The notes under the pieces were generated by a model that was given only the letters and a program-made list of their open reading frames with translations, ran no database searches and was not told the origin of the DNA. The translations under genes were made by a program, and so were the position numbers. This document shows, in pieces, positions 17,531-26,731 of a stretch of 64,000 bases of DNA (the first letter of the stretch is position 1; the number at the start of each line of letters is the position of its first letter). Source of the DNA: Aporhodopirellula sallentina SM41 (lineage in GTDB: Bacteria > Planctomycetota > Planctomycetia > Pirellulales > Pirellulaceae); NCBI RefSeq assembly GCF_000346505.1, contig NZ_ANOH01000431.1:1-64000 (forward strand), in the 5' to 3' direction.

Positions 17531-18721
17531 ATGGGCAGTTCAGCTAGAGAGCAGGAGTCTGACAACGGTTCCTATGTCGTTGTGGCTCGTCGATATCGCC
17601 CTCGCGATTTTGACCAACTCGTCGGCCAGGACCACGTCGCCAAGGCACTGCAGGGAGCGATTGAGACGTCTCGCGTCGGGCACGCGTATCTCTTCACCGG
17701 TGCCCGCGGGGTCGGAAAAACCAGTACCGCGCGGATCTTCGCGAAGGCGCTCAACCATCCCGAAGGTCCCACCGCAAACCCTGACAGCGACAGCGATATC
17801 GCTCAGGCGATCGATTCCGGCGAAGACGTCGATGTGATCGAAATCGACGGTGCGAGTAACCGCGGGATCGATGAAATTCGTTCTTTGCGGGCGAACGTCG
17901 GCGTCCGGCCGAGTCGATCCCGGTACAAAATTTACATTATCGACGAAGTCCACATGCTGACCGGGGCGGCGTTCAACGCGTTGCTCAAAACGCTCGAGGA
18001 ACCGCCCGAGCATGTGAAGTTTATTTTCTGCACCACCGATCCGGAGAAAATCCCGATCACGGTGCTCAGCCGATGCCAACGGTTCGATTTTGCTCCTGTT
18101 GAAAGCAGCAAAATTGTCGGACGACTGCGCGAAATCGTCGAGTCGGAAAACAATACCGCCGAAGACGAGGCCCTCGAGCTGCTCGCCCGACGGGCGGCCG
18201 GTTCGATGCGAGACAGCCAGTCGTTGCTCGAGCAGGTGTTGAGTTTCAGCGACGGGCATTTGACCGCCGATCAGGTCCACGTCATGCTCGGCACGGCGGA
18301 CGATCAGCGACTGCACAAACTCGCTCAGGCGTTGCAGGCTCGTGATGCCGCCGCGGCGATCAAACAGGTCGACGAAGCCGTTGCGGCCGGAGTCGACGCG
18401 GGGCGATTGGCCGAGCAGATGCTCGGATATCTTCGTGATTTGATGACGGTGAGTGTCGGCTGCGACGCCAAAATGATGCGTTACGCGGCCGCATCCATGC
18501 ACGGATCGCTCGTCGAACTCGGCCAGCAATGGGGACTGCAGACCGTGCTCGCGATCGTCGGGCTCGTGGATGAAACCCTCGTCCGGATTCGGCACAGTGT
18601 TCATTCACGCGTGTTGCTCGAATCCACCCTGATTCAAATTTGTCACCTGCCGGATTTGCAGGCGATTGTAGATCTGACGTCGGCGGCGAAGGATGCCGGC
18701 GGCGAAAAAAAAACATCGTAG
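17531..18721 (+). CDS. dnaX: DNA polymerase III gamma subunit (short dnaX product)
   Basis: The unshifted reading frame gives a 396-residue clamp-loader ATPase. It has Walker A TGARGVGKTSTAR (57-69), Walker B IYIIDEVHML (~134-143), sensor/arginine finger LSRCQRFD (~179-186) and the clamp-loader lid and collar domains. The zinc module that normally carries four Cys (between the Walker motifs) reads NHPEGPTANPDSDSDIA (~75-91) with no Cys at all. The frame ends right after a run of nine A residues (GGEKKTS then TAG). ATG at 17531 places the conserved YVVVARRYRP at residue 15. First gene of the dnaX-ybaB-recR operon. Confidence 0.92.
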   Translation: MGSSAREQESDNGSYVVVARRYRPRDFDQLVGQDHVAKALQGAIETSRVGHAYLFTGARGVGKTSTARIFAKALNHPEGPTANPDSDSDIAQAIDSGEDVDVIEIDGASNRGIDEIRSLRANVGVRPSRSRYKIYIIDEVHMLTGAAFNALLKTLEEPPEHVKFIFCTTDPEKIPITVLSRCQRFDFAPVESSKIVGRLREIVESENNTAEDEALELLARRAAGSMRDSQSLLEQVLSFSDGHLTADQVHVMLGTADDQRLHKLAQALQARDAAAAIKQVDEAVAAGVDAGRLAEQMLGYLRDLMTVSVGCDAKMMRYAAASMHGSLVELGQQWGLQTVLAIVGLVDETLVRIRHSVHSRVLLESTLIQICHLPDLQAIVDLTSAAKDAGGEKKTS

Positions 18722-19548
18722 CGCGAGTTCCAGCTAGACCGGCTGCCAACACTCCCGCGGCTTCTTCGGTCCAAGCGAGCCCGTCTGCTCCAGCGAATTC
18801 GTCTGCTTCAGCGAACCCGTCTTCCCCAGCGAGTCAGTTGGCTCCTCCAGATCAGGCAACCCAGCCGAGTTCATCTCAGCCCAGTCCGGCCCAGCCAAGC
18901 CTATCTCAGCCGAGTTCCACGCAGCCCAGCCCAACCCCGTCCGCTTCTGCGGCGACCGAGCCCTCCGGCGCGGCGGGAACGACCTCGGTCGCGACAGTAG
19001 GGTCAGCTCCGGCGACGGGAGGATCGGCAAGTCATTCGCCGTCCACCGGTTCGTCTTCGTCTGCGGTGGCAATAAGCACTCAACCGGCCAGCCCGCAAGG
19101 TTCCAAAGAGTCAACCGCAGTCGCGGCCGGTTTGGACAACGCCTCGCCGTTGACCGACGCCGAACTGCAGCCGTTGTGGAACCAGGTTCTCGATGAAATG
19201 GATCCGATCACGGCGACGTTGGTGAAGGCCGCCGAAAAGGTCGGCGTGCCTCAGCCCGGCGTGCTGCAGTTGACGTTTCCCGAAGCGTCCGGGTTGGCGA
19301 TGAGCCGGTGCGGCTCGGCGACCAACAAAGATGAGATTGTCCGAACGGTGGCTCGCGTGACCGGGCGTCGTTTGAGTCTCGCGTTTGCGACAGGCACCAA
19401 AGCACCGGTGGTGGCTCAGGCGGTGGCAAAACCGAAGGCAAAGAACCGCATGCAGCGGATGCGGGAAATCGAATCCAACCCGATGGTCCGAGCGTGTATC
19501 GATCTGCTCGGCGCTGAAATCGTTCGCATCGACACGCCGCGAAACTAA
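17531..19548 (+). CDS. dnaX: DNA polymerase III tau subunit (full-length dnaX product by slippage)
   Basis: After the A9 run (18705-18713) the -1 frame stays open to 19548. It encodes a Ser/Pro/Ala/Gln-rich linker (~90 residues), then a folded tau-type C-terminal domain starting at PLTDAELQPLWNQVLDEMDP and ending SNPMVRACIDLLGAEIVRID. The junction would read GGEKK-NIVARVPARP. This second half has no independent start, and dnaX is known in other bacteria to make tau and gamma by ribosomal frameshifting (E. coli) or transcriptional slippage on an A-run (Thermus). Coordinates span the shift. A homopolymer sequencing error is the alternative, in which case only tau would exist. Confidence 0.82.
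18705..18713 (+). promoter_or_regulatory. dnaX: A9 slippage/frameshift site in dnaX
   Basis: Nine A residues contain the A AAA AAA heptamer in the correct phase for -1 tandem slippage, and would also favour RNA polymerase slippage. AAGGA at 18689-18693 lies about 12 bases upstream, at a spacing like that of the stimulatory Shine-Dalgarno element of E. coli dnaX. The zero-frame stop follows within six bases. Confidence 0.75.
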
Positions 19549-19584
19549 CCCCATTTTCTTCATTTCCTCGATAGGACTCATTTC

Positions 19585-19971
19585 ATGTTTAAAGGACTCG
19601 GAAACCTCGGCAATATCGCTTCCATGGTCGGCAAATTGCAGGATCTGCCGCAACAAATGCAGGACCTGAACGAACGGATGAAGTCCGAACGTGTGACGGC
19701 GAGTTCCCCGTGCGGGCACGTGTCGGTCACCATGAACGGCGTTGGGGAAGTGCAGTCGGTCGACGTCAGCCCTGAGGTCTTTGGCGGGGAAGGCGGTTCC
19801 GCGGTCGCCCCCGAAACACTCGCCCAAGCGATCCAAGAGGCAACGAACTCGGCCGGTTCGGAAGCTAAACAGCTCTACGCCGGAGCCGTTCATCAACTGG
19901 CCTCGGATCTCGATCTGAATATCCCCGGCATGGACGGACTGCTGTCGAGTTTGACCGGCGGCAACGGATGA
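19585..19971 (+). CDS. ybaB: YbaB/EbfC family nucleoid-associated protein
   Basis: The 128-residue product fits the YbaB/EbfC family: an N-terminal amphipathic helix (KLQDLPQQMQDLNERMKSER), then short beta strands (VSVTMNGVGEVQSVDVSPEV), then a C-terminal helix. These proteins form dimers that bind DNA. The position between dnaX and recR is the conserved one. The stop overlaps the recR start as ATGA (19968-19971), so translation is probably coupled. Confidence 0.93.
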   Translation: MFKGLGNLGNIASMVGKLQDLPQQMQDLNERMKSERVTASSPCGHVSVTMNGVGEVQSVDVSPEVFGGEGGSAVAPETLAQAIQEATNSAGSEAKQLYAGAVHQLASDLDLNIPGMDGLLSSLTGGNG

Positions 19972-20567
19972 GCGGGCATGCCGGTGCGGTCTCGCAACTG
20001 GTCGATCGGCTGAGCCAATTGCCCGGTATCGGCCGTAAAAGTGCCGAGCGTTTGGCGTTTCACCTGCTGCGTGTCCGTGAGGACGAAGCGTTGGCGTTGG
20101 CGGACGCGATCCGGCGAGTGAGAACCGACGTTCGGTACTGCGCCGATTGCTACAACTTGTCCGAAAAGGAACTCTGTCAAATCTGCGCCGATCCGAAACG
20201 CGACCGCACTCGGTTGTGCGTGGTCGAGCAGCCGCGGGATCTACTCAGCCTCGAGGCGTCCGGCGCCTACAAGGGTCTGTATCACGTTTTACTCGGCCGC
20301 ATCGCACCGCTCGACGGCGTGACACCCGACCAACTCACGATCGATTCGTTGGTTGATCGTGTGCGGACGGGAAACTTTTCTGAAATCATCATGGCGACGA
20401 ATCCGACGGTTGAGGGCGACGGCACTTCGTTGTACCTGTCCAACCAACTCGGCGAGTTCCCCGTGGAAATTACCCGCCTGGCGCGCGGGATCACCGCAGG
20501 AAGTGTCCTGGAATATGCCAACCGAGAGATCATTGCCGACGCGCTCACCGGACGCCAAAAACTCTGA
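19968..20567 (+). CDS. recR: Recombination mediator protein RecR
   Basis: The 199-residue product has an N-terminal helix-hairpin-helix (LSQLPGIGRKSAERLAFHLL), a C4 zinc finger (CADCYNLSEKELCQIC) and a Toprim domain starting at LCVVEQPRDLLSLEASG. It acts in the RecFOR pathway, loading RecA at gaps in DNA. Length is standard. It overlaps ybaB by four bases. Confidence 0.97.
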   Translation: MSGHAGAVSQLVDRLSQLPGIGRKSAERLAFHLLRVREDEALALADAIRRVRTDVRYCADCYNLSEKELCQICADPKRDRTRLCVVEQPRDLLSLEASGAYKGLYHVLLGRIAPLDGVTPDQLTIDSLVDRVRTGNFSEIIMATNPTVEGDGTSLYLSNQLGEFPVEITRLARGITAGSVLEYANREIIADALTGRQKL

Positions 20568-20705
20568 GAAAAACGGGGTGAAACGCGAACTTGCTTTCGT
20601 CTTTCCACAAAAATCACGAATCATTCTTTTAATTGGCACCGTATTCGCTCTACAATAGCCGGGACTCCTATTCACCCAACTATTCTCTAGAAGAATCGAA
20701 CTCTC

Positions 20706-22199
20706 ATGCGGATGTCAGTGGGGCTGCACGCCCGACAAAGCCAGGTGCAAAAACTGGCGCCTCGGATGATCCAATCGATGGAGATCCTGCAAATGCCGAC
20801 GCTGGCGTTGCAGGAGCGGATCGAGCAGGAGATGAATGAAAATCCGCTTCTCGAGCAGGTCGTCGGTGACCCGCTGTCGCCCGAAGAGTCTGACGACGAC
20901 GGTCCAACCAAGGACACCCGCAGCGAGGACGAGAAGGAGTTGGTTGTCGATAACGATCACGACAACAAAGACGATTTCGAGCGTTTGCTGAACATGGATG
21001 CGGAGTCATCGAGCAATTTCGATGACTCATTCCGCCGCAGTGCAAACCGCATGTCGGAAGAGGCTGATCGACGGCACGACATGATGGCCAATGCGCAGTC
21101 ACGTCCCGAATCGCTTAATGACTATCTGCTGCACCAACTCGCGGAGTTGGATATCGATGATAACGTCGAACAGATTGCCGAGCGGATCATCAGCACGCTC
21201 AACGCATCCGACGGCGGATACCTGCGCAGTCCGATCGCGGACATGTTGCCACCGGGGCACACCAAAGAGGACCTCGCTCAGGCGGAGGAAGCTCTACGTG
21301 TGGTGCAGTCGCTCGAACCGACGGGGATCGCCGCCCGCGATTTAGCTGAGTGTCTGATTCTGCAACTCGATCCCAACCATCCGCATTACGAGGAACTGGA
21401 GAAACTAATCCGGTTCCACCTCAACGACCTCGCCGAAAATCGCCTGCCGCAGATTTCGAAAAAGACTGGCTATTCGATCGAGCAAATTCAGGAACTGCGG
21501 AACGATCTGCACCTGCTCAATCCCAAACCCGGTGCGGCGTTTCTAGAAACGTATGTCCCCAATGTCACGCCCGATATCATTCTCGAACAGGATGAGTCGG
21601 GTGAGTATCGGGTGCGTTTGGACGACGATCGCGTTCCCAATCTGTTCATCAGCGAGTACTACCGCAGACGCCTTCAGGCATCGGACTGCACCGCCGAGGA
21701 GCGGGAATTCATCAAGCAGAAAATCAACGGCGCGCAGTGGTTGATCGACTCGATCGAACAACGCCGCTCGACGCTAACCAAAGTCGCCGAGGCAATCGTT
21801 GAACACCAACGACGATTCCTTGACGAAGGACCTGAGGCGATCGAGCCACTGAAAATGCAACAGATCGCCGACAAGGTCGGGGTCCACGTCACCACGGTCA
21901 GCCGAGCGGTGGACGACAAGTGGATTCAAACGCCGCGAGGCATTCTGCCGCTGCGTCGGTTCTTCGTCGGAGGCACCCAGACCGAAGACGGCGATGACGT
22001 GGCGTGGGATACGATCCGTTTGAAGTTGCAAGAATTGATCGACAAAGAGGACAAGAGCAAACCGTTCAGCGACGAGGCGCTCGTCGACGAACTGCGTGCC
22101 GCCGGAATGACGGTGGCTCGTCGTACGGTGACCAAGTATCGCAAGAAGATGGGAATCCCGAGCAGTCGCCAACGACGCGACTGGACCTTATCGTCTTAG
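20706..22199 (+). CDS. rpoN: RNA polymerase sigma-54 factor
   Basis: The 497-residue product has the three parts of RpoN. The N-terminal activator-interacting region is Gln/Leu-rich (QKLAPRMIQSMEILQMPTLA). An acidic region follows at ~60-110, then a core-binding domain, a helix-turn-helix (QQIADKVGVHVTTVSRAV) and the RpoN box ARRTVTKYRKKMGIPSSRQR near the C-terminus. It directs core polymerase to -24/-12 promoters and needs an enhancer-binding ATPase, none of which is encoded in this window. It lies 138 bp after recR on the same strand. ATG at 20706 starts directly at the conserved region. Confidence 0.97.
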   Translation: MRMSVGLHARQSQVQKLAPRMIQSMEILQMPTLALQERIEQEMNENPLLEQVVGDPLSPEESDDDGPTKDTRSEDEKELVVDNDHDNKDDFERLLNMDAESSSNFDDSFRRSANRMSEEADRRHDMMANAQSRPESLNDYLLHQLAELDIDDNVEQIAERIISTLNASDGGYLRSPIADMLPPGHTKEDLAQAEEALRVVQSLEPTGIAARDLAECLILQLDPNHPHYEELEKLIRFHLNDLAENRLPQISKKTGYSIEQIQELRNDLHLLNPKPGAAFLETYVPNVTPDIILEQDESGEYRVRLDDDRVPNLFISEYYRRRLQASDCTAEEREFIKQKINGAQWLIDSIEQRRSTLTKVAEAIVEHQRRFLDEGPEAIEPLKMQQIADKVGVHVTTVSRAVDDKWIQTPRGILPLRRFFVGGTQTEDGDDVAWDTIRLKLQELIDKEDKSKPFSDEALVDELRAAGMTVARRTVTKYRKKMGIPSSRQRRDWTLSS

Positions 22200-22212
22200 T
22201 CGAACGTTGTCC

Positions 22213-23919
22213 TTATCGGGTCGGTTTCACATAGTCGCCCGATTCGAAAATCACATCGTCGGAAACTCGTGGGTCGCCTGTCGTTTCGAGGTGCGTCATC
22301 AGTCGACGGTGCAGCCGCTGTCGCTCGGTTTCCCAGTCCGGATTTTCGGCCAGGTTTGTGGTGCAGTCGGGATCGTTGGCGAGGTAGTACATCTCGAACT
22401 TCGGACGACGCCCCACCGCTGCATCGAAAGCGTCTGGATATTGATCGCGGTTGAGCACGATGAACGCTTTCGTCGGACTCGCATCGAGGTCGCCATAGGC
22501 GGCGAACGTGTTGTTCGTCAGCGCGTCTTTGTTGGGGACTTCCCAATCGGACTGCAGGATCGGTCCATCGCCCATCGGAGTTCGTTCGGGCTCGAAGTTG
22601 ATGATGTACAGCCAGTCCTTGGTTTGAATCGCCCGTTGTGGATAAGGCAAATAACCGCCTCTCGCTTTGGCGACATGTCGTTCGCGGCCCGTGATCGCGG
22701 CATCCCGTTCCGGATCAATCTGACCGCTGCGTGAATCGACGAGAATGTCGACGATCGGTTTCGCGATCATGGATTCCGGGATCTCGACATCGGCGACCGA
22801 TAGGAACGTGGTCGCCAAACTCGGCAGGCTCACGAAGTCCTCCACCAGACGTCCAGGATGCGGGATACCGTCAGGCCATCGGATCGCCAACGGCACGTGC
22901 GTTCCAAAATCATAAAGGTTGCACTTGCCGCGGCTGACACCCGGAACGCCATGGTCACCACTGACAACGAGGAGCGTTTCGTCGGCGATACCCACGCGGC
23001 GGAGTTCTTCGTCGAGGACGCCGAGGGCGGCATCAAACGCCATCGCTTCGCCGAGATAGTCGGCAAAGTCTTCTCGCACGACCGGAACGTCAGGCAGATA
23101 CGACGGAAGTTTGCCTTTGAGATCATCGGGGTCGATTCCCCATAACGCCTTCCCGCTGCCCGCAACCCATTTGCGGTGAGTATTGGTCGGTCCGAACCAG
23201 TAACAGATCGGTTGTTTGCTGTCGAGTTTTCGGTCGTCGTCTGCATCGAGGAACGAACGGATGTTGCGTCGAACCTCATCCAATAATTGTTGTTTGCCCA
23301 CTTTGTGATTCTTCGCCTTCATCGCAACTTGCGAGAACGCATTGAATCGTCGGCCGGCCGATTCGAATTCGGTTCGCTTGCCACCGTGTGGTGCATCGAC
23401 AGGTTGGCCGGGGCTCCAAACCTTGTAGGTTTGTCCGATGCGGTATCCCGATTCTTCCAACAGCAACGGGTACGCGGGTAAACTGAAATCCCAAATTGCT
23501 CCCTGCAAGATTGAAGATTTTTCGCATCGCCAAAATGGTTGTCCCGACAGCAGCGAACTGCGGCACGGCGTGCATGAAGGGGCGCTGACAAACGCGTTGG
23601 CAAAGAGCACTCCGTCACCGGCAATCTTGTCAAAGTTCGGCGTGTGAATCACTTCGCTCGGACTGTTGGGAAAGCGTTTCGCGTAGGCGCTCGCGTAACA
23701 CCCCCAATCATCCGCGAACGCCATCACGATGTGCGGTTGTTGGCTCTTTGTTGAAAGCGGTTCGTCCGCGTGCAACGCCGGGACGAAAACGCATCCAATG
23801 AGTGCTGCCACATGACATGCGATCGAGCCAATGTCGACATGGTTTCGGTGTGATGCCGGTTGCCGATGGCCAATACACGCAGCAATGTTCAGGCGCGCAA
23901 AAACAGAAAGCAAATTCAT
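22213..23919 (-). CDS. Secreted formylglycine-dependent sulfatase
   Basis: The ~568-residue product is a type I sulfatase that hydrolyses sulfate esters, probably of algal polysaccharides. The signature PSCTPCRSSLLSG carries the CxPxR motif whose Cys (~116 from the chosen start) is converted to formylglycine. Metal ligands include the Asp pair in AFADDWG (~70) and the late GDHG. A hydrophobic stretch ending PALHADEP before the domain is the likely signal peptide. ATG at 23919 is my choice; the frame is open 27 residues further. No maturase gene is nearby. It converges on rpoN with a 13-bp gap. Confidence 0.93.
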   Translation of the reverse strand: MNLLSVFARLNIAACIGHRQPASHRNHVDIGSIACHVAALIGCVFVPALHADEPLSTKSQQPHIVMAFADDWGCYASAYAKRFPNSPSEVIHTPNFDKIAGDGVLFANAFVSAPSCTPCRSSLLSGQPFWRCEKSSILQGAIWDFSLPAYPLLLEESGYRIGQTYKVWSPGQPVDAPHGGKRTEFESAGRRFNAFSQVAMKAKNHKVGKQQLLDEVRRNIRSFLDADDDRKLDSKQPICYWFGPTNTHRKWVAGSGKALWGIDPDDLKGKLPSYLPDVPVVREDFADYLGEAMAFDAALGVLDEELRRVGIADETLLVVSGDHGVPGVSRGKCNLYDFGTHVPLAIRWPDGIPHPGRLVEDFVSLPSLATTFLSVADVEIPESMIAKPIVDILVDSRSGQIDPERDAAITGRERHVAKARGGYLPYPQRAIQTKDWLYIINFEPERTPMGDGPILQSDWEVPNKDALTNNTFAAYGDLDASPTKAFIVLNRDQYPDAFDAAVGRRPKFEMYYLANDPDCTTNLAENPDWETERQRLHRRLMTHLETTGDPRVSDDVIFESGDYVKPTR

Positions 23920-24079
23920 GATCGGGACGTTTCGGACAGGTGGGGAGTTGGGGCGGGAGCACATGGACGAGTGAATCCATGTCCGGGCATATCGTAGCAC
24001 AACGCATGTGAGGCTACCAAAAACTTCGCTTGACAGCGGTTTGGGCGACGTTGTTATCCGTGCGGCGTCCGCGGCAGGT

Positions 24080-24889
24080 TCAGTCTTGATCCGATAAGTG
24101 TCTTGCGTAGACCCGCGCGATATCGGCCATGTAGTGTGTCATCGGTGTGGCAGCAGCACGGTTGAGATGATCCAATGCGGCTTTGCGATCCCCTTCCGCA
24201 TCGGCGATCAATCCCATGTAGAGGTCGCCGTAGAATTTGGCGTCTTGATGCTGCGGAGAATTTTCTGTCTCCGCAATCGCTGATCGGATTGCTGAGAAAT
24301 CTCCGCCGGGAAGTCGTTGCAGAACCGCTTCCATCGGAACGCGAGTGTCACCGGGGGCCGGCAGCAGGATGGATCTCGCCTGCGACAGATTATTGGCTTT
24401 GGCGACACATAGGAAATGCCACGCCGCGTTCTCGACATCGTTGGCGTTTACCAACCGATGTTTTTCGAACAGGACACGGGCATCGTCGTAGCGTTCGACG
24501 AAATACAACGCGATCCCGTATTGCCAAAGGTACGGCAGAGACTGCGGGATTTGTTTGATCGCGAGCTCAAAGTTAGTGACCGCCTCCTCGCAACGTCCAC
24601 CACGCAGCAGTTCGTCGCCGAGCCGCGTGAGTGCCACAGAGCTTGGCGATTCACCTTGCGAACGAACAAACTGCATTGCCGCGGCGATGTTGTCGGTGTG
24701 GCGTTTTGAATGTGCCGACGTTTCTTTTGAGTACGCTGACCCATTTGACAATAACGTTCCTATCAACGTGACAACAACAGTCGCGACAACGGTATGTATC
24801 GATGGCTCGGTGGAAGGCAAGATTCGGTTCCTATGCGGAAAGACGTGCGGCGCGGTGAAACGTTTGTTGGATCGGTGAAATGGAATCAC
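24080..24889 (-). CDS. Exported or membrane-anchored TPR protein
   Basis: The ~269-residue product has a basic N-terminus, a hydrophobic segment at ~30-50 (signal peptide or anchor) and then TPR-like helical repeats (for example LGDELLRGGRCEEAVTNFEL and IALYFVERYDDARVLFEKHR). The layout resembles NlpI-type periplasmic TPR proteins that act as adaptors. The only start that keeps the export signal is GTG at 24889, with no clear Shine-Dalgarno site. It follows the sulfatase's upstream side on the same strand, about 160 bp apart, so the two may be co-transcribed. Confidence 0.78.
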   Translation of the reverse strand: MIPFHRSNKRFTAPHVFPHRNRILPSTEPSIHTVVATVVVTLIGTLLSNGSAYSKETSAHSKRHTDNIAAAMQFVRSQGESPSSVALTRLGDELLRGGRCEEAVTNFELAIKQIPQSLPYLWQYGIALYFVERYDDARVLFEKHRLVNANDVENAAWHFLCVAKANNLSQARSILLPAPGDTRVPMEAVLQRLPGGDFSAIRSAIAETENSPQHQDAKFYGDLYMGLIADAEGDRKAALDHLNRAAATPMTHYMADIARVYARHLSDQD

Positions 24890-25022
24890 AATCCATCATA
24901 AAGACTGCTCGCGGGATCCACATGAAGTTGTTTTCGGCATCAAAGCGATTGATGGCTGCACGTGAATATTTCGATACGTGTAAAATCAGGTTCGTCCATT
25001 CTCCCCAATCGCCGAGAACAAA

Positions 25023-25292
25023 ATGAGTGAACTCTCTCCCGAGATGGAACGTGAGATCCGCGAGTTTGTCGAGCAAGGCAAAAAGCTGCACGCGATCAAA
25101 GTCTACAAAGAGCATGTGAATTCTTCGTTGCTCGAGGCCAAGAATGCCATCGAGGCGATGGAGAAGGAGGCGGCGAGTAAGCAACCCGAGAGCGCGGTGG
25201 TTCAGTCGCAGTCGGGGTGTGCTGGAATGCTCGTTCTGATTGCGACGACGTTCGGTGTGGCGCTGGGAGCGATCGCCCTGCTGGTCGCATGA
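25023..25292 (+). CDS. Small protein with L7/L12 C-terminal-like fold and a membrane tail
   Basis: The 89-residue product starts with a helical segment resembling the C-terminal domain of ribosomal protein L7/L12 (IREFVEQGKKLHAIKVYKEH, then LLEAKNAIEAME). It ends in a hydrophobic tail (MLVLIATTFGVALGAIALLV) that should anchor it in the membrane. It is not the ribosomal stalk protein itself. Such stand-alone L7/L12-like domains are widespread with no known function. It is transcribed alone. Confidence 0.75.
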   Translation: MSELSPEMEREIREFVEQGKKLHAIKVYKEHVNSSLLEAKNAIEAMEKEAASKQPESAVVQSQSGCAGMLVLIATTFGVALGAIALLVA

Positions 25293-25582
25293 GCGTAGAA
25301 ATTGTCGAGATTGTGATCCGTACGCTTTCGTGAGCGGGATGCTGTGTTTGTAGTGGACGTGCGGTCACGTGACTCTCGCTCAATCCGTCTGACGGCTACC
25401 GGAACATCGATGAACGAGGGTTGAGGGCAACGCGATAGGCAAATATCGACGCCTTGTTCGGTGGATTACGAGGTGTTGCCGGATCGGCGACAGCTTTCCT
25501 GGCGGGGGGATTGTATTTGGCTAGCCAGGGATCGGCTTGGTGGCTAATATGGGGGTTTAGTCACCCCGAGCAGGTTCGGCAT

Positions 25583-26731
25583 ATGAATCAAAGCAAAGCT
25601 GTCACGCTGCTAGTTGAAAACTCCAATTCGTATTCTCGTTCTCTCCTTCAGGGCATTGCTTCCTACATGAACGAGAATGGGTCATGGTCCATTTATCTCT
25701 CTGAGAACGGTACCGTGTCGCGATCTCCGGAGTGGTTGGCCGAATGGAAGGGGGACGGGATCATCGCACGGATCGATAATCCGTCGGTGGCCGATACGGT
25801 CGGGAACTTGAATATTCCCGCGATTGCGGTGTGTGCTGCGGATCACCTTTCGCAGTTCTCTTCGGTCGAAATCAATCAAACCGCCGTCGCCAAGATGGCC
25901 TTCGAGCATCTGCATCAGTGCGGATTCGAAGCGTACGCATTCTGTGGCGAGCCCGGCAATGATTGTTCGGATGTGAGAGCGACCGAGTTCATGCTATGCG
26001 TGGAGCAAGCGGGATTGAAGTTTCACCGATACGACCACCGGGAATCCCACGACAGCGACGTTTCGCTGAAGCAACAACGTCACGGTCTGGCGTATTGGCT
26101 CGCATCGTTGCCGAAACCGATTGGTTTGCTCGCGGTGAACGACGCGAAGGCGAAACAGGTGTTAACGGTTTGCCGCGAGAATCAAATCCGCGTGCCTGAG
26201 GACGTCGCGGTCCTCGGTGTCGACAACGATGAGGTGTTGTGTGATTTGTGCACGCCATCGCTGTCGAGTGTCATTTTGCCGGGCAAGCGAGTCGGGTACG
26301 AGGCGGCTCGGAATCTCGATCGTTTGATGCGAGGCGAAACGCTCGAAAACGAATGCGTTTTGGTCGATCCGCTCGGCATCGCGGCGCGTCAATCGACGGA
26401 CGTGTTGGCGATCGAAGACAAGGAAATTGCGATCGCGGTTCGATTCATTCGGGATCATCATTGCAAGGGAATCAACGTGCAGGACGTGGTGGACGCGGTT
26501 TCGCTGTCGAGGCGGTCGCTCGAGTCGCGTTTTCAGGCTCGCGTCGGCCGGACGTTGCACCAAGAAATCACGCGGCGACGCATCGATCGGGTTTGCCAAC
26601 TGCTCAATGAGACGTCGCTCACCCTGGCTGAGATCGCGGCACGAACCGGCTATCAGAACGAAGAATACATGAGCGTCGCGTTTCGCCGGGCGATGAAAGT
26701 GCCACCGGGACGGTATCGTCGCGGCCGATAA
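25583..26731 (+). CDS. XylR-like transcriptional regulator (LacI-type sensor plus AraC HTH)
   Basis: The 382-residue product joins a periplasmic-binding-protein-type sugar-sensing domain (VTLLVENSNSYSRSLLQGIA..., with VAVLGVDNDEVLCDLCTPSL) to a C-terminal AraC-family double helix-turn-helix (VQDVVDAVSLSRRSLESRFQ and LAEIAARTGYQNEEYMSVAF). This is the architecture of XylR-type activators. ATG at 25583 begins the sensor domain; the frame is open further upstream without matching the family. Its target is unclear, since no sugar operon adjoins. The 290-bp gap before it shows no other gene. Confidence 0.92.
   Translation: MNQSKAVTLLVENSNSYSRSLLQGIASYMNENGSWSIYLSENGTVSRSPEWLAEWKGDGIIARIDNPSVADTVGNLNIPAIAVCAADHLSQFSSVEINQTAVAKMAFEHLHQCGFEAYAFCGEPGNDCSDVRATEFMLCVEQAGLKFHRYDHRESHDSDVSLKQQRHGLAYWLASLPKPIGLLAVNDAKAKQVLTVCRENQIRVPEDVAVLGVDNDEVLCDLCTPSLSSVILPGKRVGYEAARNLDRLMRGETLENECVLVDPLGIAARQSTDVLAIEDKEIAIAVRFIRDHHCKGINVQDVVDAVSLSRRSLESRFQARVGRTLHQEITRRRIDRVCQLLNETSLTLAEIAARTGYQNEEYMSVAFRRAMKVPPGRYRRGR

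Noticed and set aside
17540-18604. 354-codon minus-strand open frame antisense to dnaX
   Set aside because: It lies wholly inside a well-supported dnaX reading frame, has no family resemblance, and long antisense frames are expected in GC-rich DNA.
18640-19548. Second half of dnaX as a separate gene
   Set aside because: The frame's first Met lies inside the gamma coding region and the C-terminal domain matches tau, so slippage is a better explanation.
22213-24889. Sulfatase plus TPR gene as a dedicated polysaccharide-utilisation locus
   Set aside because: No glycoside hydrolase, SusCD-type transporter or sulfatase maturase is adjacent; two genes are not enough to call a locus.
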